From positions 1-64,000 of the forward strand of contig DASPNM010000028.1 of the NCBI GenBank assembly GCA_035626515.1: 64,000 bases of DNA, given 5' to 3'. The position numbers and the translations under genes are program-made. The notes under the pieces were generated by a model. That model ran no database searches. It saw nothing but the letters and a program-made list of their open reading frames with translations, and was not told the DNA's origin. Source of the DNA: DASPNM01 sp035626515. Its GTDB lineage: Bacteria; Bacteroidota; Bacteroidia; Chitinophagales; Chitinophagaceae. Below are positions 42,525 through 50,273 of the stretch, piece after piece. Each line of letters begins with the position of its first letter. Positions within the stretch are counted from its first letter, which is position 1.

Positions 42525-43955
42525 TTACTGTCCCCGGCCTTTCGCATCCAGCACCTCGTCCATTTGCTCGTAGCTGAGCTTCTTGGCGATGATCCTTTTG
42601 TCCTTATCCAGCAAATATAATGTGGGGAATGTGAGTACGTCGTAGAGCTGAGAATAGCCGGGAATGTTCGCACTGATGCGCGCCCGCTCCTCGACTTTCG
42701 AGTAATAAACATGCGTCCAGTCCTGCAGCTTGTGCTCGCGGATGAACTTGAGCCAGTCTTCGCGCGTGCCGTCGGTTTCTTTGGCCACGGCGTAGATCTT
42801 CAGCCCGCGGGACTTCCATTTACTTCGGTACATGGAGTCGACTTTTGGCAACACTTCACGACAGTGGCCACATTTGGGATCCCAAAACGTAATCAGCGTG
42901 TAAGTCGCGGGCAGGTCGTAAAGCTTTACTGATTTTCCCGACGTATCGGGAAGCTCGATCACGGCGGCGGGACTGCCCATAATGTTTGCCATCAGGTTGT
43001 ATGCGCGGTCGGTGATTGTTTTTTTTCCTTTTTCCGTAAGCCAGTCGTAGTCTTTCTGCGCGAAGTACTTTTCAAAAAGGTGCACGAAAACTGCGTCTTC
43101 CCACATGTACTTCTGGTTCAGGAAACGGTTCACGAACTTCAGCAGCAGGAATTTTTCCATTTCCCTGTTGATCGACGCGAAGCCCATCATCCAGTCGATT
43201 TCCCGGATTACCGAATCGGGGTGCGGAGCCACCACCTGGTTAAAGTATTTGTCCAGCTTTTCCTCGAAAAATGTGGTATAAGCCAGCCTGCCGTCGAAAA
43301 AGTTCACGCCATCCCAGTAATGCTGCTTGTAGTAATCAAAGGTGGCGATCGAGTCTTGCCGCGTGCGCGGATTCCCCAAAGACGGCGGCATTTCCGGTTC
43401 TCTCATCGCGATGAGCAGCGTGGCGAGTAAGGTGCCCGGATGATCTTTGATAAGAGCTTCACGGAAATTCACGATGTCCCGGTCGAGGTGTTCCATTTCC
43501 GCGTGAATTTTTGCCGAATCGGATGCTGTTTTGGCATTGCCGAGCAGCTTTCTTTTTGCCGCAAGAGCTTCACCCCTGCTGATCATTGCCTGCTGATAAG
43601 TTCGGAACAGGTCATTATCCGGTGAATTGACGAAGCTGATACTGGGAAGCGTGGCGGTGTCCGCAATCACCGAAAACCGCTGATGCTGGTCCAGAAGTAT
43701 TTCGAAAAATCCGGATTTGTTTGGGTAGCCGACGAGATAAATTCCGCCGGGGAGCTTTTTCGATCCACTGAAAACGGCCTGACCTTTATCATCGAGCAAG
43801 GCCGAATCCACGATCGGGTACTGGCGTCCAAAATAATGCCCCAGGTAAACGTACTGGTTGCGAAAAGGCTGAAATGTGACCTTGATCTCGTAGCCTTCCT
43901 GGGCGGCTGCGCTCAGCGGCAAAAGCCATAAAAACAGGAGGCGGAGCTTCTTCAT
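42525..43955 (-). CDS. TlpA-like thioredoxin-fold protein with N-terminal DUF4369-like domain
   Basis: The 476-residue protein has a signal peptide (about 1-18) and an N-terminal beta-rich DUF4369-like domain (about 20-125, IKVTFQPFRNQYVYLGHYFGRQYPIVDSA). A helical DUF5106-like middle follows (about 130-315). The C-terminal thioredoxin domain has active site WDPKCGHC and cis-Pro loop FPTLYLLD. CGHC is characteristic of oxidising or isomerising thioredoxin-fold proteins rather than the CGPC of cytoplasmic thioredoxin. It probably handles disulfides in the periplasm. The start is the ATG at 43955, 12 nt after a promoter box. Confidence 0.9.
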   Translation of the reverse strand: MKKLRLLFLWLLPLSAAAQEGYEIKVTFQPFRNQYVYLGHYFGRQYPIVDSALLDDKGQAVFSGSKKLPGGIYLVGYPNKSGFFEILLDQHQRFSVIADTATLPSISFVNSPDNDLFRTYQQAMISRGEALAAKRKLLGNAKTASDSAKIHAEMEHLDRDIVNFREALIKDHPGTLLATLLIAMREPEMPPSLGNPRTRQDSIATFDYYKQHYWDGVNFFDGRLAYTTFFEEKLDKYFNQVVAPHPDSVIREIDWMMGFASINREMEKFLLLKFVNRFLNQKYMWEDAVFVHLFEKYFAQKDYDWLTEKGKKTITDRAYNLMANIMGSPAAVIELPDTSGKSVKLYDLPATYTLITFWDPKCGHCREVLPKVDSMYRSKWKSRGLKIYAVAKETDGTREDWLKFIREHKLQDWTHVYYSKVEERARISANIPGYSQLYDVLTFPTLYLLDKDKRIIAKKLSYEQMDEVLDAKGRGQ

Positions 43956-43967
43956 AAATGTAGTCGG

Positions 43968-43975
43968 CAAAGATA
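43968..43975 (-). promoter_or_regulatory. -7 box of the TlpA-like/foldase operon
   Basis: TATCTTTG on the minus strand, a perfect TAnnTTTG match, 12 nt before the ATG at 43955. Confidence 0.6.
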
Positions 43976-44060
43976 GTCACCGGGGGTTTTAAGGCTTCGT
44001 TAAGAAGACGCGCAGGGCGTGGGAGGGTTGCCTCGAAACAGTGGCGCGGCTTCAAACGGT

Positions 44061-44068
44061 TAATTTTG
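44061..44068 (+). promoter_or_regulatory. -7 box of rlmD
   Basis: TAATTTTG, a perfect TAnnTTTG match ending 5 nt before the GTG at 44074. It falls inside the longer open frame that begins at 44041, which argues for the GTG start. Confidence 0.6.
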
Positions 44069-44073
44069 ACGCC

Positions 44074-45477
44074 GTGAGAAGAAAAAAGCGGATTGTGCTC
44101 GAGAAGCTGCGCGTGGAAGATTATGCCGCGGAAGGAAAAAGCATCGCGCGATGGGAAGGCAAGGTGGTGTTCGTTGAAAACGCAGTGCCGGGCGATGTGG
44201 TAAATGTCCGGCTGCGCCGGAACCGGGCCGACTGGGCCGAGGGGGAGGCGATCTATTTTCACAGTTATTCGCCCGACCGGGTGAATCCCTTTTGTCCCCA
44301 TTTTGGCGTGTGCGGGGGCTGCCAGTGGCAGATGCTGCCGTACGAAATGCAGCTTCGCTACAAGCAAAAACAAGTCGAAGAAGTATTGAAACGGATCGGT
44401 CGGGTACCAATCCCGCCATTGCAGCCGATCCAGGGCGCGAGAGAAACGCGTTATTACCGCAATAAGATTGAGTACACGTTTGGAACGCGCCGCTACCTGA
44501 CGCGCGAACAGCTCAATGACCCCGGTGTGAGCACCGACCAGCCTACTGCCGGATATCACGCGAGAGGTTTGTTTGACAAGCTTGTGGACATTCACACCTG
44601 TTTTTTACAATCGGAGCCTACGAACGAATTGCGCATGGTGGTGAAGGATTTTGCATTGCGCCAGGGATGGACTTTTTATGATGTCCGCAACCATTCGGGA
44701 TTTCTGAGAAATATGCAGGTGCGCCTGTGTACCACGGGCGAGCTGATGGTGAATATTGTGTTGGGAGAGTCGGATGAGCCGGCGACCCGGATGCTGTTGG
44801 ATCACCTGTTGCAACAGTTTCCGCAGATAACGACGCTGCTGTACACGGTTAACAAGAAATGGAATGATAGCCTTATGGGGCTGGAGCCGATGGTTTATTC
44901 AGGAAAAGGTTTTGTGGTTGAGAAACTGGAGGATTTCAGCTTTAAGATCGGTCCCCTTTCCTTTTTCCAGACCAACACTCGGCAGGCGGAGGCGCTTTAT
45001 CGCGTGACGCGCGAATTTGCGGAACTCGACGGCAGCCAGGTCGTGTACGATCTCTATTGCGGAACCGGAAGCATTGGAATTTTTCTGAGCGGGGGCGCTT
45101 CGAAGATCGTGGGCGTGGAGCTGGTGGGCGAGGCGGTCCGCGACGCGCGCGAGAACGCCGCACTGAACAGGATCGACAAGGCTTTGTTTTTCGAAGGCGA
45201 CGTGACACAGATCTGCAACGGTGATTTTTTTATCGCGCAGGGAAAGCCCGATGTGATCGTGACCGACCCTCCGCGGGCCGGAATGCAGGATGACCTGCTG
45301 CGCAAGATCCTGGACATTGCCGCGCCAATTGTTGTTTATGTAAGCTGTAATCCCGCCACGCAGGCGCGCGATCTCAACCGCCTTGCCGAGAAATACGAGG
45401 TGCGCCGCGTGCAGCCGGTGGATATGTTTCCTCATACGCACCATATCGAGAATGTGGCGCAATTAATACTGAAGTGA
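44074..45477 (+). CDS. rlmD: 23S rRNA (uracil-5-)-methyltransferase RlmD/RumA-like
   Basis: The 467-residue protein (GTG start, reading MRRKKRIVLEKLRVEDYAAE) has an N-terminal TRAM domain and an iron-sulfur motif CPHFGVCGGCQWQ (Cys74, Cys80, Cys83, with a fourth Cys further on). The SAM domain has VYDLYCGTGSIGIFLS, the VTDPPRAGM motif and the catalytic Cys in YVSCNPATQARDL. It methylates a specific uridine in 23S rRNA or tRNA; the exact target needs experiment. The promoter box lies inside the longer frame, so transcription probably starts at the GTG. Confidence 0.9.
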   Translation: MRRKKRIVLEKLRVEDYAAEGKSIARWEGKVVFVENAVPGDVVNVRLRRNRADWAEGEAIYFHSYSPDRVNPFCPHFGVCGGCQWQMLPYEMQLRYKQKQVEEVLKRIGRVPIPPLQPIQGARETRYYRNKIEYTFGTRRYLTREQLNDPGVSTDQPTAGYHARGLFDKLVDIHTCFLQSEPTNELRMVVKDFALRQGWTFYDVRNHSGFLRNMQVRLCTTGELMVNIVLGESDEPATRMLLDHLLQQFPQITTLLYTVNKKWNDSLMGLEPMVYSGKGFVVEKLEDFSFKIGPLSFFQTNTRQAEALYRVTREFAELDGSQVVYDLYCGTGSIGIFLSGGASKIVGVELVGEAVRDARENAALNRIDKALFFEGDVTQICNGDFFIAQGKPDVIVTDPPRAGMQDDLLRKILDIAAPIVVYVSCNPATQARDLNRLAEKYEVRRVQPVDMFPHTHHIENVAQLILK

Positions 45478-45560
45478 GGTTAGGGGTTAGAGTTGGTTGT
45501 TGAGTGTTTAACGTGGAGGGTTTAGCCGGAAAGCCGAAAGTCAGAAGTTTTTCGAGTAAC
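45478..45560. repeat. Degenerate repeat spacer after rlmD
   Basis: Contains units of ggttagagttggttgttgagtg and gaaagtcagaagttt type, members of the GTTGA and AAGTC families. No gene is seen up to 45705. Confidence 0.5.
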
Positions 45561-45705
45561 GACTATTTACCAAAGACGCTCGACTGACCCGCGCCTCGTG
45601 CCGCGCACCTTGCGCCATATCAACCAGAGTAGCCATATCTCAAGTAGAGTAGATGATGTTCACACGCCCACATTCCTTTTACCCCCCTCCTTCGCCATTT
45701 CCAGC

Positions 45706-45713
45706 TAATTTTG
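45706..45713 (+). promoter_or_regulatory. -7 box of the first rhomboid gene
   Basis: TAATTTTG, a perfect TAnnTTTG match ending 4 nt before the ATG at 45718. It predicts a leaderless transcript. Confidence 0.6.
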
Positions 45714-45717
45714 CCCA

Positions 45718-46458
45718 ATGAGCGGATTTTACACCCGTCCGGACAATTTCCCACCGATAGTAAAGAATCTCATCATCATCAACATACTGGTTTATGCGGC
45801 CCAGGTGATCCTGGATTCGCAATACCAGATCACCGCGCGGCTGATCATGTACCCGCTGGTTCCTGAAGAACTCTACCAGATCGCCGTTCGGTATGAAGTG
45901 ATCGGCGCCGAGCAGAAGTTCAAGCCGTACCAGGTATTCACCCACATGTTTTCGCACGCGCCGCCGCCAATGATCTTCCACATCCTGTTCAACATGTTTG
46001 CGCTGTGGATGTTCGGCCGCGTGCTGGAGAACGTCTGGGGTTCGAAGCGTTTTCTTTTTTTCTACATGGTCTGCGGACTCGGGGCCGCGTTGGCGCACCT
46101 TGGGATGCAGTACTTACGTGCCGACCAGCTGCTGCAGGAAATCCAGTCAACGGGGGTGTTGAAGCAAGGTCAGCTCGAAGGCGCACTGGCGGGTGCGCTC
46201 GGAGCGTCCGGCGCCATCATGGGAATCTTCGCAGCGTTCGCATACCTGTTTCCCAATACACATCTCTATATCATGCTCATCCCATTTCCGATCAAGGCGA
46301 AATGGGCCGTATTAGGATTGATCGCCATAGATCTCTTCGGCGGATTTTCAAATTCGCCCGGCGACAACATTGCGCACTTCGCCCACCTGGGGGGTGCAAT
46401 TACCGGATTTATTGTGGTGTTGATATGGAACAAAACCCGGCGGCGAACGTTATATTAA
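45718..46458 (+). CDS. Rhomboid intramembrane serine protease (active-site complete)
   Basis: The 246-residue protein has six or seven membrane helices. It carries the full rhomboid apparatus: HILFN (His88...Asn92) in the second helix, GASG with nucleophile Ser164, and AHFAHLGG with catalytic His223. The WR-like loop region is short. Rhomboids cleave transmembrane substrates near the membrane surface. It is the first of a three-gene unit with a second rhomboid 30 nt downstream and an EEP-domain protein. Confidence 0.93.
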   Translation: MSGFYTRPDNFPPIVKNLIIINILVYAAQVILDSQYQITARLIMYPLVPEELYQIAVRYEVIGAEQKFKPYQVFTHMFSHAPPPMIFHILFNMFALWMFGRVLENVWGSKRFLFFYMVCGLGAALAHLGMQYLRADQLLQEIQSTGVLKQGQLEGALAGALGASGAIMGIFAAFAYLFPNTHLYIMLIPFPIKAKWAVLGLIAIDLFGGFSNSPGDNIAHFAHLGGAITGFIVVLIWNKTRRRTLY

Positions 46459-46488
46459 CGGACCGACTGCAGTAATTTTATAGAGGTT

Positions 46489-47421
46489 GTGAACTATTCT
46501 GAAAAACAGTACCGGCAAAAAATTTCGCTCGGGCAGAGCGGGAATGCCCTGGTCACGCTTATCGTCATCCACCTGGTGATGTTCGTGATTTTTGCTTTTT
46601 TGAAAGTGGTGTGGCATTTCCGGTATTCCGACGGTGCAACGGCGCTTTCTCAATTCAACCAGGAGGTGCTCACCTGGTTCACGCTGCCCGCTGATCTTTC
46701 TGAGCTTGGACGGAAACCATGGGCGGTGCTGACGCACTTTTTCATACACGTCAGCATCTGGCAGGTGTTTGCCAACATGCTTTGGTTATGGTGCTTTGGA
46801 TACATTATGCAGGATCTGACCGGCAACCGCAAGATCATCCCCGTGTTTCTTTACGGTGCGATCGCGGGAGCGGGTGCCTTCGTTCTCGCTTACAATTTGA
46901 TTCCCTCGCTAAGTTCCGGGCTTCCGCACGCCACGGCGCTGGGAGCATCTGCCGGAATTATGGCAGTGGCGATCGCAACCACCACTGTTTCGCCGGGCTA
47001 CCGGATTTTCCCGATGCTCGCCGGTGGCATACCGCTCTGGGTGCTTACCACGATTTACGTGATCATCGCCTTTGCCACTATTCCCGTTCAGGATACGGCA
47101 ACCATGGCGTCTAACCTTGCCGGGGCCCTGATTGGTTTTTTGTTCCTGTTTTTCCTGCGGCGTGGGTACGACTGGAGCGACTGGATGAGCGAGTTCTTCG
47201 ACTGGGTAAGCAACCTGTTCAACCCGGACCGGCCGAAAAAAGGGAAGAGCGTACGTGAGGAATTATTTTATAAATCCACCGTGAGCCCGTATAAGAAAAC
47301 TTCGAACATCACGCAGCAGCGCATTGATGAAATCCTGGACAAGATCAACCAGAAGGGGTATCAGCAGCTCACCGAGGAAGAGAAGGAATTGCTCCGTCGT
47401 GCGAGTCAGGAAGATCTTTAG
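46489..47421 (+). CDS. Rhomboid-family protein lacking the catalytic histidine
   Basis: The 310-residue protein is paralogous in fold to the preceding rhomboid. The second helix has QVFAN (Gln92...Asn96) where active enzymes have HxxxN. The GASAG segment keeps Ser154. Helix six has ASNLAGALIGF, in which Asn209 replaces the catalytic His (AHLGGAITGF in the neighbour). It is therefore predicted to be a pseudoprotease. The C-terminal 80 residues form a cytoplasmic tail with an amphipathic end (ITQQRIDEILDKINQKGYQQ). It starts with GTG at 46489; a TAATTTTA near-match to the -7 box is about 9 nt upstream. Confidence 0.85.
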   Translation: MNYSEKQYRQKISLGQSGNALVTLIVIHLVMFVIFAFLKVVWHFRYSDGATALSQFNQEVLTWFTLPADLSELGRKPWAVLTHFFIHVSIWQVFANMLWLWCFGYIMQDLTGNRKIIPVFLYGAIAGAGAFVLAYNLIPSLSSGLPHATALGASAGIMAVAIATTTVSPGYRIFPMLAGGIPLWVLTTIYVIIAFATIPVQDTATMASNLAGALIGFLFLFFLRRGYDWSDWMSEFFDWVSNLFNPDRPKKGKSVREELFYKSTVSPYKKTSNITQQRIDEILDKINQKGYQQLTEEEKELLRRASQEDL

Positions 47422-47422
47422 G

Positions 47423-47525
47423 GGGTTGAATGTAGTTGAAAGGTTGTTGAAAATGGTTGAAAGAAGTGGAAACGGAATGAGGGACTGTTTTTGCCGACCC
47501 CCGACTATCGGCTCCCGACTATTGT
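47423..47525. repeat. GTTGAA and CCCGACTATC-type repeats before the EEP gene
   Basis: Bases 47427-47472 hold ggttgaatgtagttgaaaggttg-like units of the GTTGAA family. Bases 47500-47522 hold cccgactatcggctcccgac units. These lie in the open frame upstream of the chosen EEP start. Confidence 0.6.
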
Positions 47526-47532
47526 CAATAAA

Positions 47533-48651
47533 ATGCCTGGCTTCAGGAGATACACCAAGCGCCTCTTCATCTACGCAAACGGGATCCTCGCGTTCCTGTT
47601 CCTGCTTGCCTGCCTGGTGCCTGTAATCAATCCCCGGAGCTGGTGGTGGTTTGTTTCGTTCCTGGGACTGGCCTTTCCCTTCCTGCTATTTGTCCTGGTG
47701 ATTTTCCTGCTGGGGTGGCTGATCGTTTCGCCGAAGTACGCGCTTATCTCCGGCATCGCGCTCCTGATCGGTTACAAGAGCGTCAGCGTGTTCTTCGCCT
47801 TTCACTCACCGGGCATATTCAAATACGCGAAAGAACCGGGCGTGATCCGCGTGGTGAACTGGAACGTAGCCCGGTTCATCGAAATGAAGCGAAATAATAA
47901 CAAGGGAAGTCAGACACGGCTCAGGATGCTGGAACTGCTGCGGCAGCAGGACGCCGATATTCTCTGCCTGCAGGAATTTTTCCATTCGGTGGATTCCGGC
48001 TACTACCTCAACATCGATTATGTGCGCAACCAGCTTGGCTATCCGTACTGGTATTATTCGCACGACAACGACGGCGATAAGCACTACACCGGGAATATCA
48101 TTTTTTCCCGCTACCCGATCGTCGACAGTGGGTTGGTGCGTTACCCGCGGCCGACGCTCCCCGAAGCACTGATCCATGCAGATATCCGGATCAATGGCGA
48201 TACCATACGCGTGCACAACACGCACCTGCAATCGGTGCAGTTTGGAAAGCGCGACTACCAGCGAATCTCGAAGATCGAGAGTATGGAAGACAGCATGGTA
48301 CTGAATTCACGCACCATCCTATCCAAGATCAAAAGGGGCTTCACGCACCGCAGCATCCAGGCCGACATCATCCGGGAGATCGTTGGCAACAGTCCGCACC
48401 CCGTAATTTTCTGCGGCGACCTGAACGATGTGCCGAACTCATACACTTACTTCACGGTGCGCGGCGGCATGCAGGACGCGTTTCTCAAAAGAGGATTCGG
48501 CATCGGCCGCACGTTTGCCGCTCTTTCTCCTACCCTTCGGATCGATTACATCTTCGCCGATCGCAATTTCCGGGTGCGGCAGTTTAATCGAATCGTAAAA
48601 AATTATTCGGATCACTATATGATCGTTGCCGACCTGGAAATTAGTCGATAG
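47533..48651 (+). CDS. Membrane-anchored endonuclease/exonuclease/phosphatase-fold protein
   Basis: The 372-residue protein begins with two to three membrane helices (about 10-95), then an EEP domain (about 100-372). The domain has VVNWNVARF, the catalytic-Glu region ADILCLQEFFHS, HNTHLQS, FCGDLNDVPNSYTY, IDYIFADRNF and SDHYMIVADLEI, so the metal and catalytic residues appear complete. Members cleave nucleic acids or phosphoesters; the substrate is not clear. The start at 47533 avoids repeat-derived codons. Rhomboid-rhomboid-EEP adjacency suggests a shared membrane function. Confidence 0.88.
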   Translation: MPGFRRYTKRLFIYANGILAFLFLLACLVPVINPRSWWWFVSFLGLAFPFLLFVLVIFLLGWLIVSPKYALISGIALLIGYKSVSVFFAFHSPGIFKYAKEPGVIRVVNWNVARFIEMKRNNNKGSQTRLRMLELLRQQDADILCLQEFFHSVDSGYYLNIDYVRNQLGYPYWYYSHDNDGDKHYTGNIIFSRYPIVDSGLVRYPRPTLPEALIHADIRINGDTIRVHNTHLQSVQFGKRDYQRISKIESMEDSMVLNSRTILSKIKRGFTHRSIQADIIREIVGNSPHPVIFCGDLNDVPNSYTYFTVRGGMQDAFLKRGFGIGRTFAALSPTLRIDYIFADRNFRVRQFNRIVKNYSDHYMIVADLEISR

Positions 48652-48680
48652 TCGGTAGTCGATAGTCGATAGTCCCGGTC
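48650..48680. repeat. 'GTCGATAGTCGGTAGTC' tandem repeat
   Basis: Three to four 10-bp units of tagtcgatag type begin at the stop codon of the EEP gene, so the last codons are repeat-derived. Confidence 0.7.
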
Positions 48681-48747
48681 CATGTGCATTCGCATCGACT
48701 ATTGACCCTCCCAGCCCGCTAACCCCCTAACCTCCGACTCAACTTAT

Positions 48748-48755
48748 TACATTTG
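48748..48755 (+). promoter_or_regulatory. -7 box of cysS
   Basis: TACATTTG, a perfect TAnnTTTG match ending 5 nt before the ATG at 48761. Confidence 0.6.
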
Positions 48756-48760
48756 CAATC

Positions 48761-50257
48761 ATGGCTGACCTCAGGATCTATAATTCTTATACCCGGGAAA
48801 AGGAGGTGTTCAACCCGTTTACTGCGGGGCACGTGGGCATGTACGTTTGCGGTCCCACGGTGAGCGGGGAAAGCCACCTCGGCCACGCGCGTCCCTACAT
48901 CACGTTCGACGTGATCTACCGCTATTTGCTGCACCTCGGCTACAAGGTGCGCTACGTGCGCAACATCACGGACGCCGGGCATTTTGAAGAGGAAGGACGC
49001 GAGGCAGAAGATAAGATCTCGAAGAAAGCGGTGCTGGAAAAGCTGGAGCCGATGGAGCTGGTGCAGAAGTACACCAATCTTTTTCACTGGGCAATGGAAC
49101 AGTTCAATACGCTGCCGCCCACCATCGAACCCACTGCGACCGGTCATATCGTGGAGCAGATCGGCATGATCGAAGAATTAATTCGCGCCGGGTACGCCTA
49201 CGAGGTAAACGGCTCGGTATATTTTGATGTAAAAAAATATGCAGCGGGTCATGAGTACGGCAGACTGAGTGGCCGTGTCATGGACGAGCTGCTGGAAACG
49301 ACACGCGAACTCGAAGGACAGGACGAAAAACGCGACAAGGCCGACTTCGCACTTTGGAAAGCAGCAACCCCCGAGCACATCATGCGGTGGAAAAGTCCCT
49401 GGGGTGAAGGTTTTCCCGGCTGGCACATCGAGTGCTCGGCCATGTCGACAAAATACCTGGGAAAGCAATTCGATATCCACGGCGGGGGAATGGATCTGCT
49501 GTTTCCCCACCACGAGAGCGAAATCGCGCAGAGTACCATCTGCAATCATACGCCGCCGGTCCGCTACTGGATCCACAACAATATGATCACCATCAACGGG
49601 CGGAAAATGGGCAAGAGCTACAACAATGTGATCCGGCTTACTGAGCTCTTCAGCGGGAACCATACCATGCTGGAAAAAGCTTACCACCCGATGACGATCC
49701 GGTTTTTCATTTTGCAGACGCATTACCGCAGCACGCTCGACTTCAGCAACGAGGCTCTCCAGGCTGCTGAGAAGGGCTTGAAGAGATTGTGGGAGGCGTA
49801 TGAGAACCTGAGTAAGCTGCAAAACTCAGACTCAGCCGCGACGCCGGACGCGGAACTGGATCAGAAAGTGAAAGCGCAGCTCGCTGAAATGGACATGGCG
49901 ATCAACGACGATTTCAACACGGCGCGCGTGCTGGCCGCGATCTTCGAGCTGGTGCCGGTGATCAACTCCATGAAGGACAAGCTCACTCCTGTAAATGCAC
50001 TCACGGCGGAGACCTTTGCGCGACTCAGGGAGAAGATGAAAGTTTACCTGGAAGACATTCTCGGATTAAAGAACCCGGTTGCGGTTGACCCGAGGCTGGA
50101 GCAGGTGATGCAGCTGTTGATCGACATCCGGAAAGAAGCGCGCGGGAGGAAGGACTTCGCGACGTCCGACAAGATCCGCAACCAGCTTGCCGGTATCGGC
50201 ATCCAGCTCAAGGACGAAAAAGACGGGAGCATGAGCTGGAACATCGAAGCTCCCTGA
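48761..50257 (+). CDS. cysS: Cysteinyl-tRNA synthetase
   Basis: The 498-residue class I synthetase has the zinc Cys30 in MYVCGPTV, the HIGH motif as HLGH (39-42), further zinc ligands in HIECSAM and HHESE, and KMSKS as KMGKS (about 282-286). A DALR-type helical domain (about 355-430) and a short C-terminal anticodon-binding end follow (DIRKEARGRKDFATSDKIRNQL). It charges tRNA-Cys. Length and motifs are canonical. Confidence 0.98.
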   Translation: MADLRIYNSYTREKEVFNPFTAGHVGMYVCGPTVSGESHLGHARPYITFDVIYRYLLHLGYKVRYVRNITDAGHFEEEGREAEDKISKKAVLEKLEPMELVQKYTNLFHWAMEQFNTLPPTIEPTATGHIVEQIGMIEELIRAGYAYEVNGSVYFDVKKYAAGHEYGRLSGRVMDELLETTRELEGQDEKRDKADFALWKAATPEHIMRWKSPWGEGFPGWHIECSAMSTKYLGKQFDIHGGGMDLLFPHHESEIAQSTICNHTPPVRYWIHNNMITINGRKMGKSYNNVIRLTELFSGNHTMLEKAYHPMTIRFFILQTHYRSTLDFSNEALQAAEKGLKRLWEAYENLSKLQNSDSAATPDAELDQKVKAQLAEMDMAINDDFNTARVLAAIFELVPVINSMKDKLTPVNALTAETFARLREKMKVYLEDILGLKNPVAVDPRLEQVMQLLIDIRKEARGRKDFATSDKIRNQLAGIGIQLKDEKDGSMSWNIEAP

Positions 50258-50273
50258 AACTGATTTTTTCATT

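Noticed and set aside
43789..44595. 268-residue minus-strand frame
   Set aside because: It overlaps both the rlmD N-terminus and the TlpA-like gene start and has no recognisable domain.
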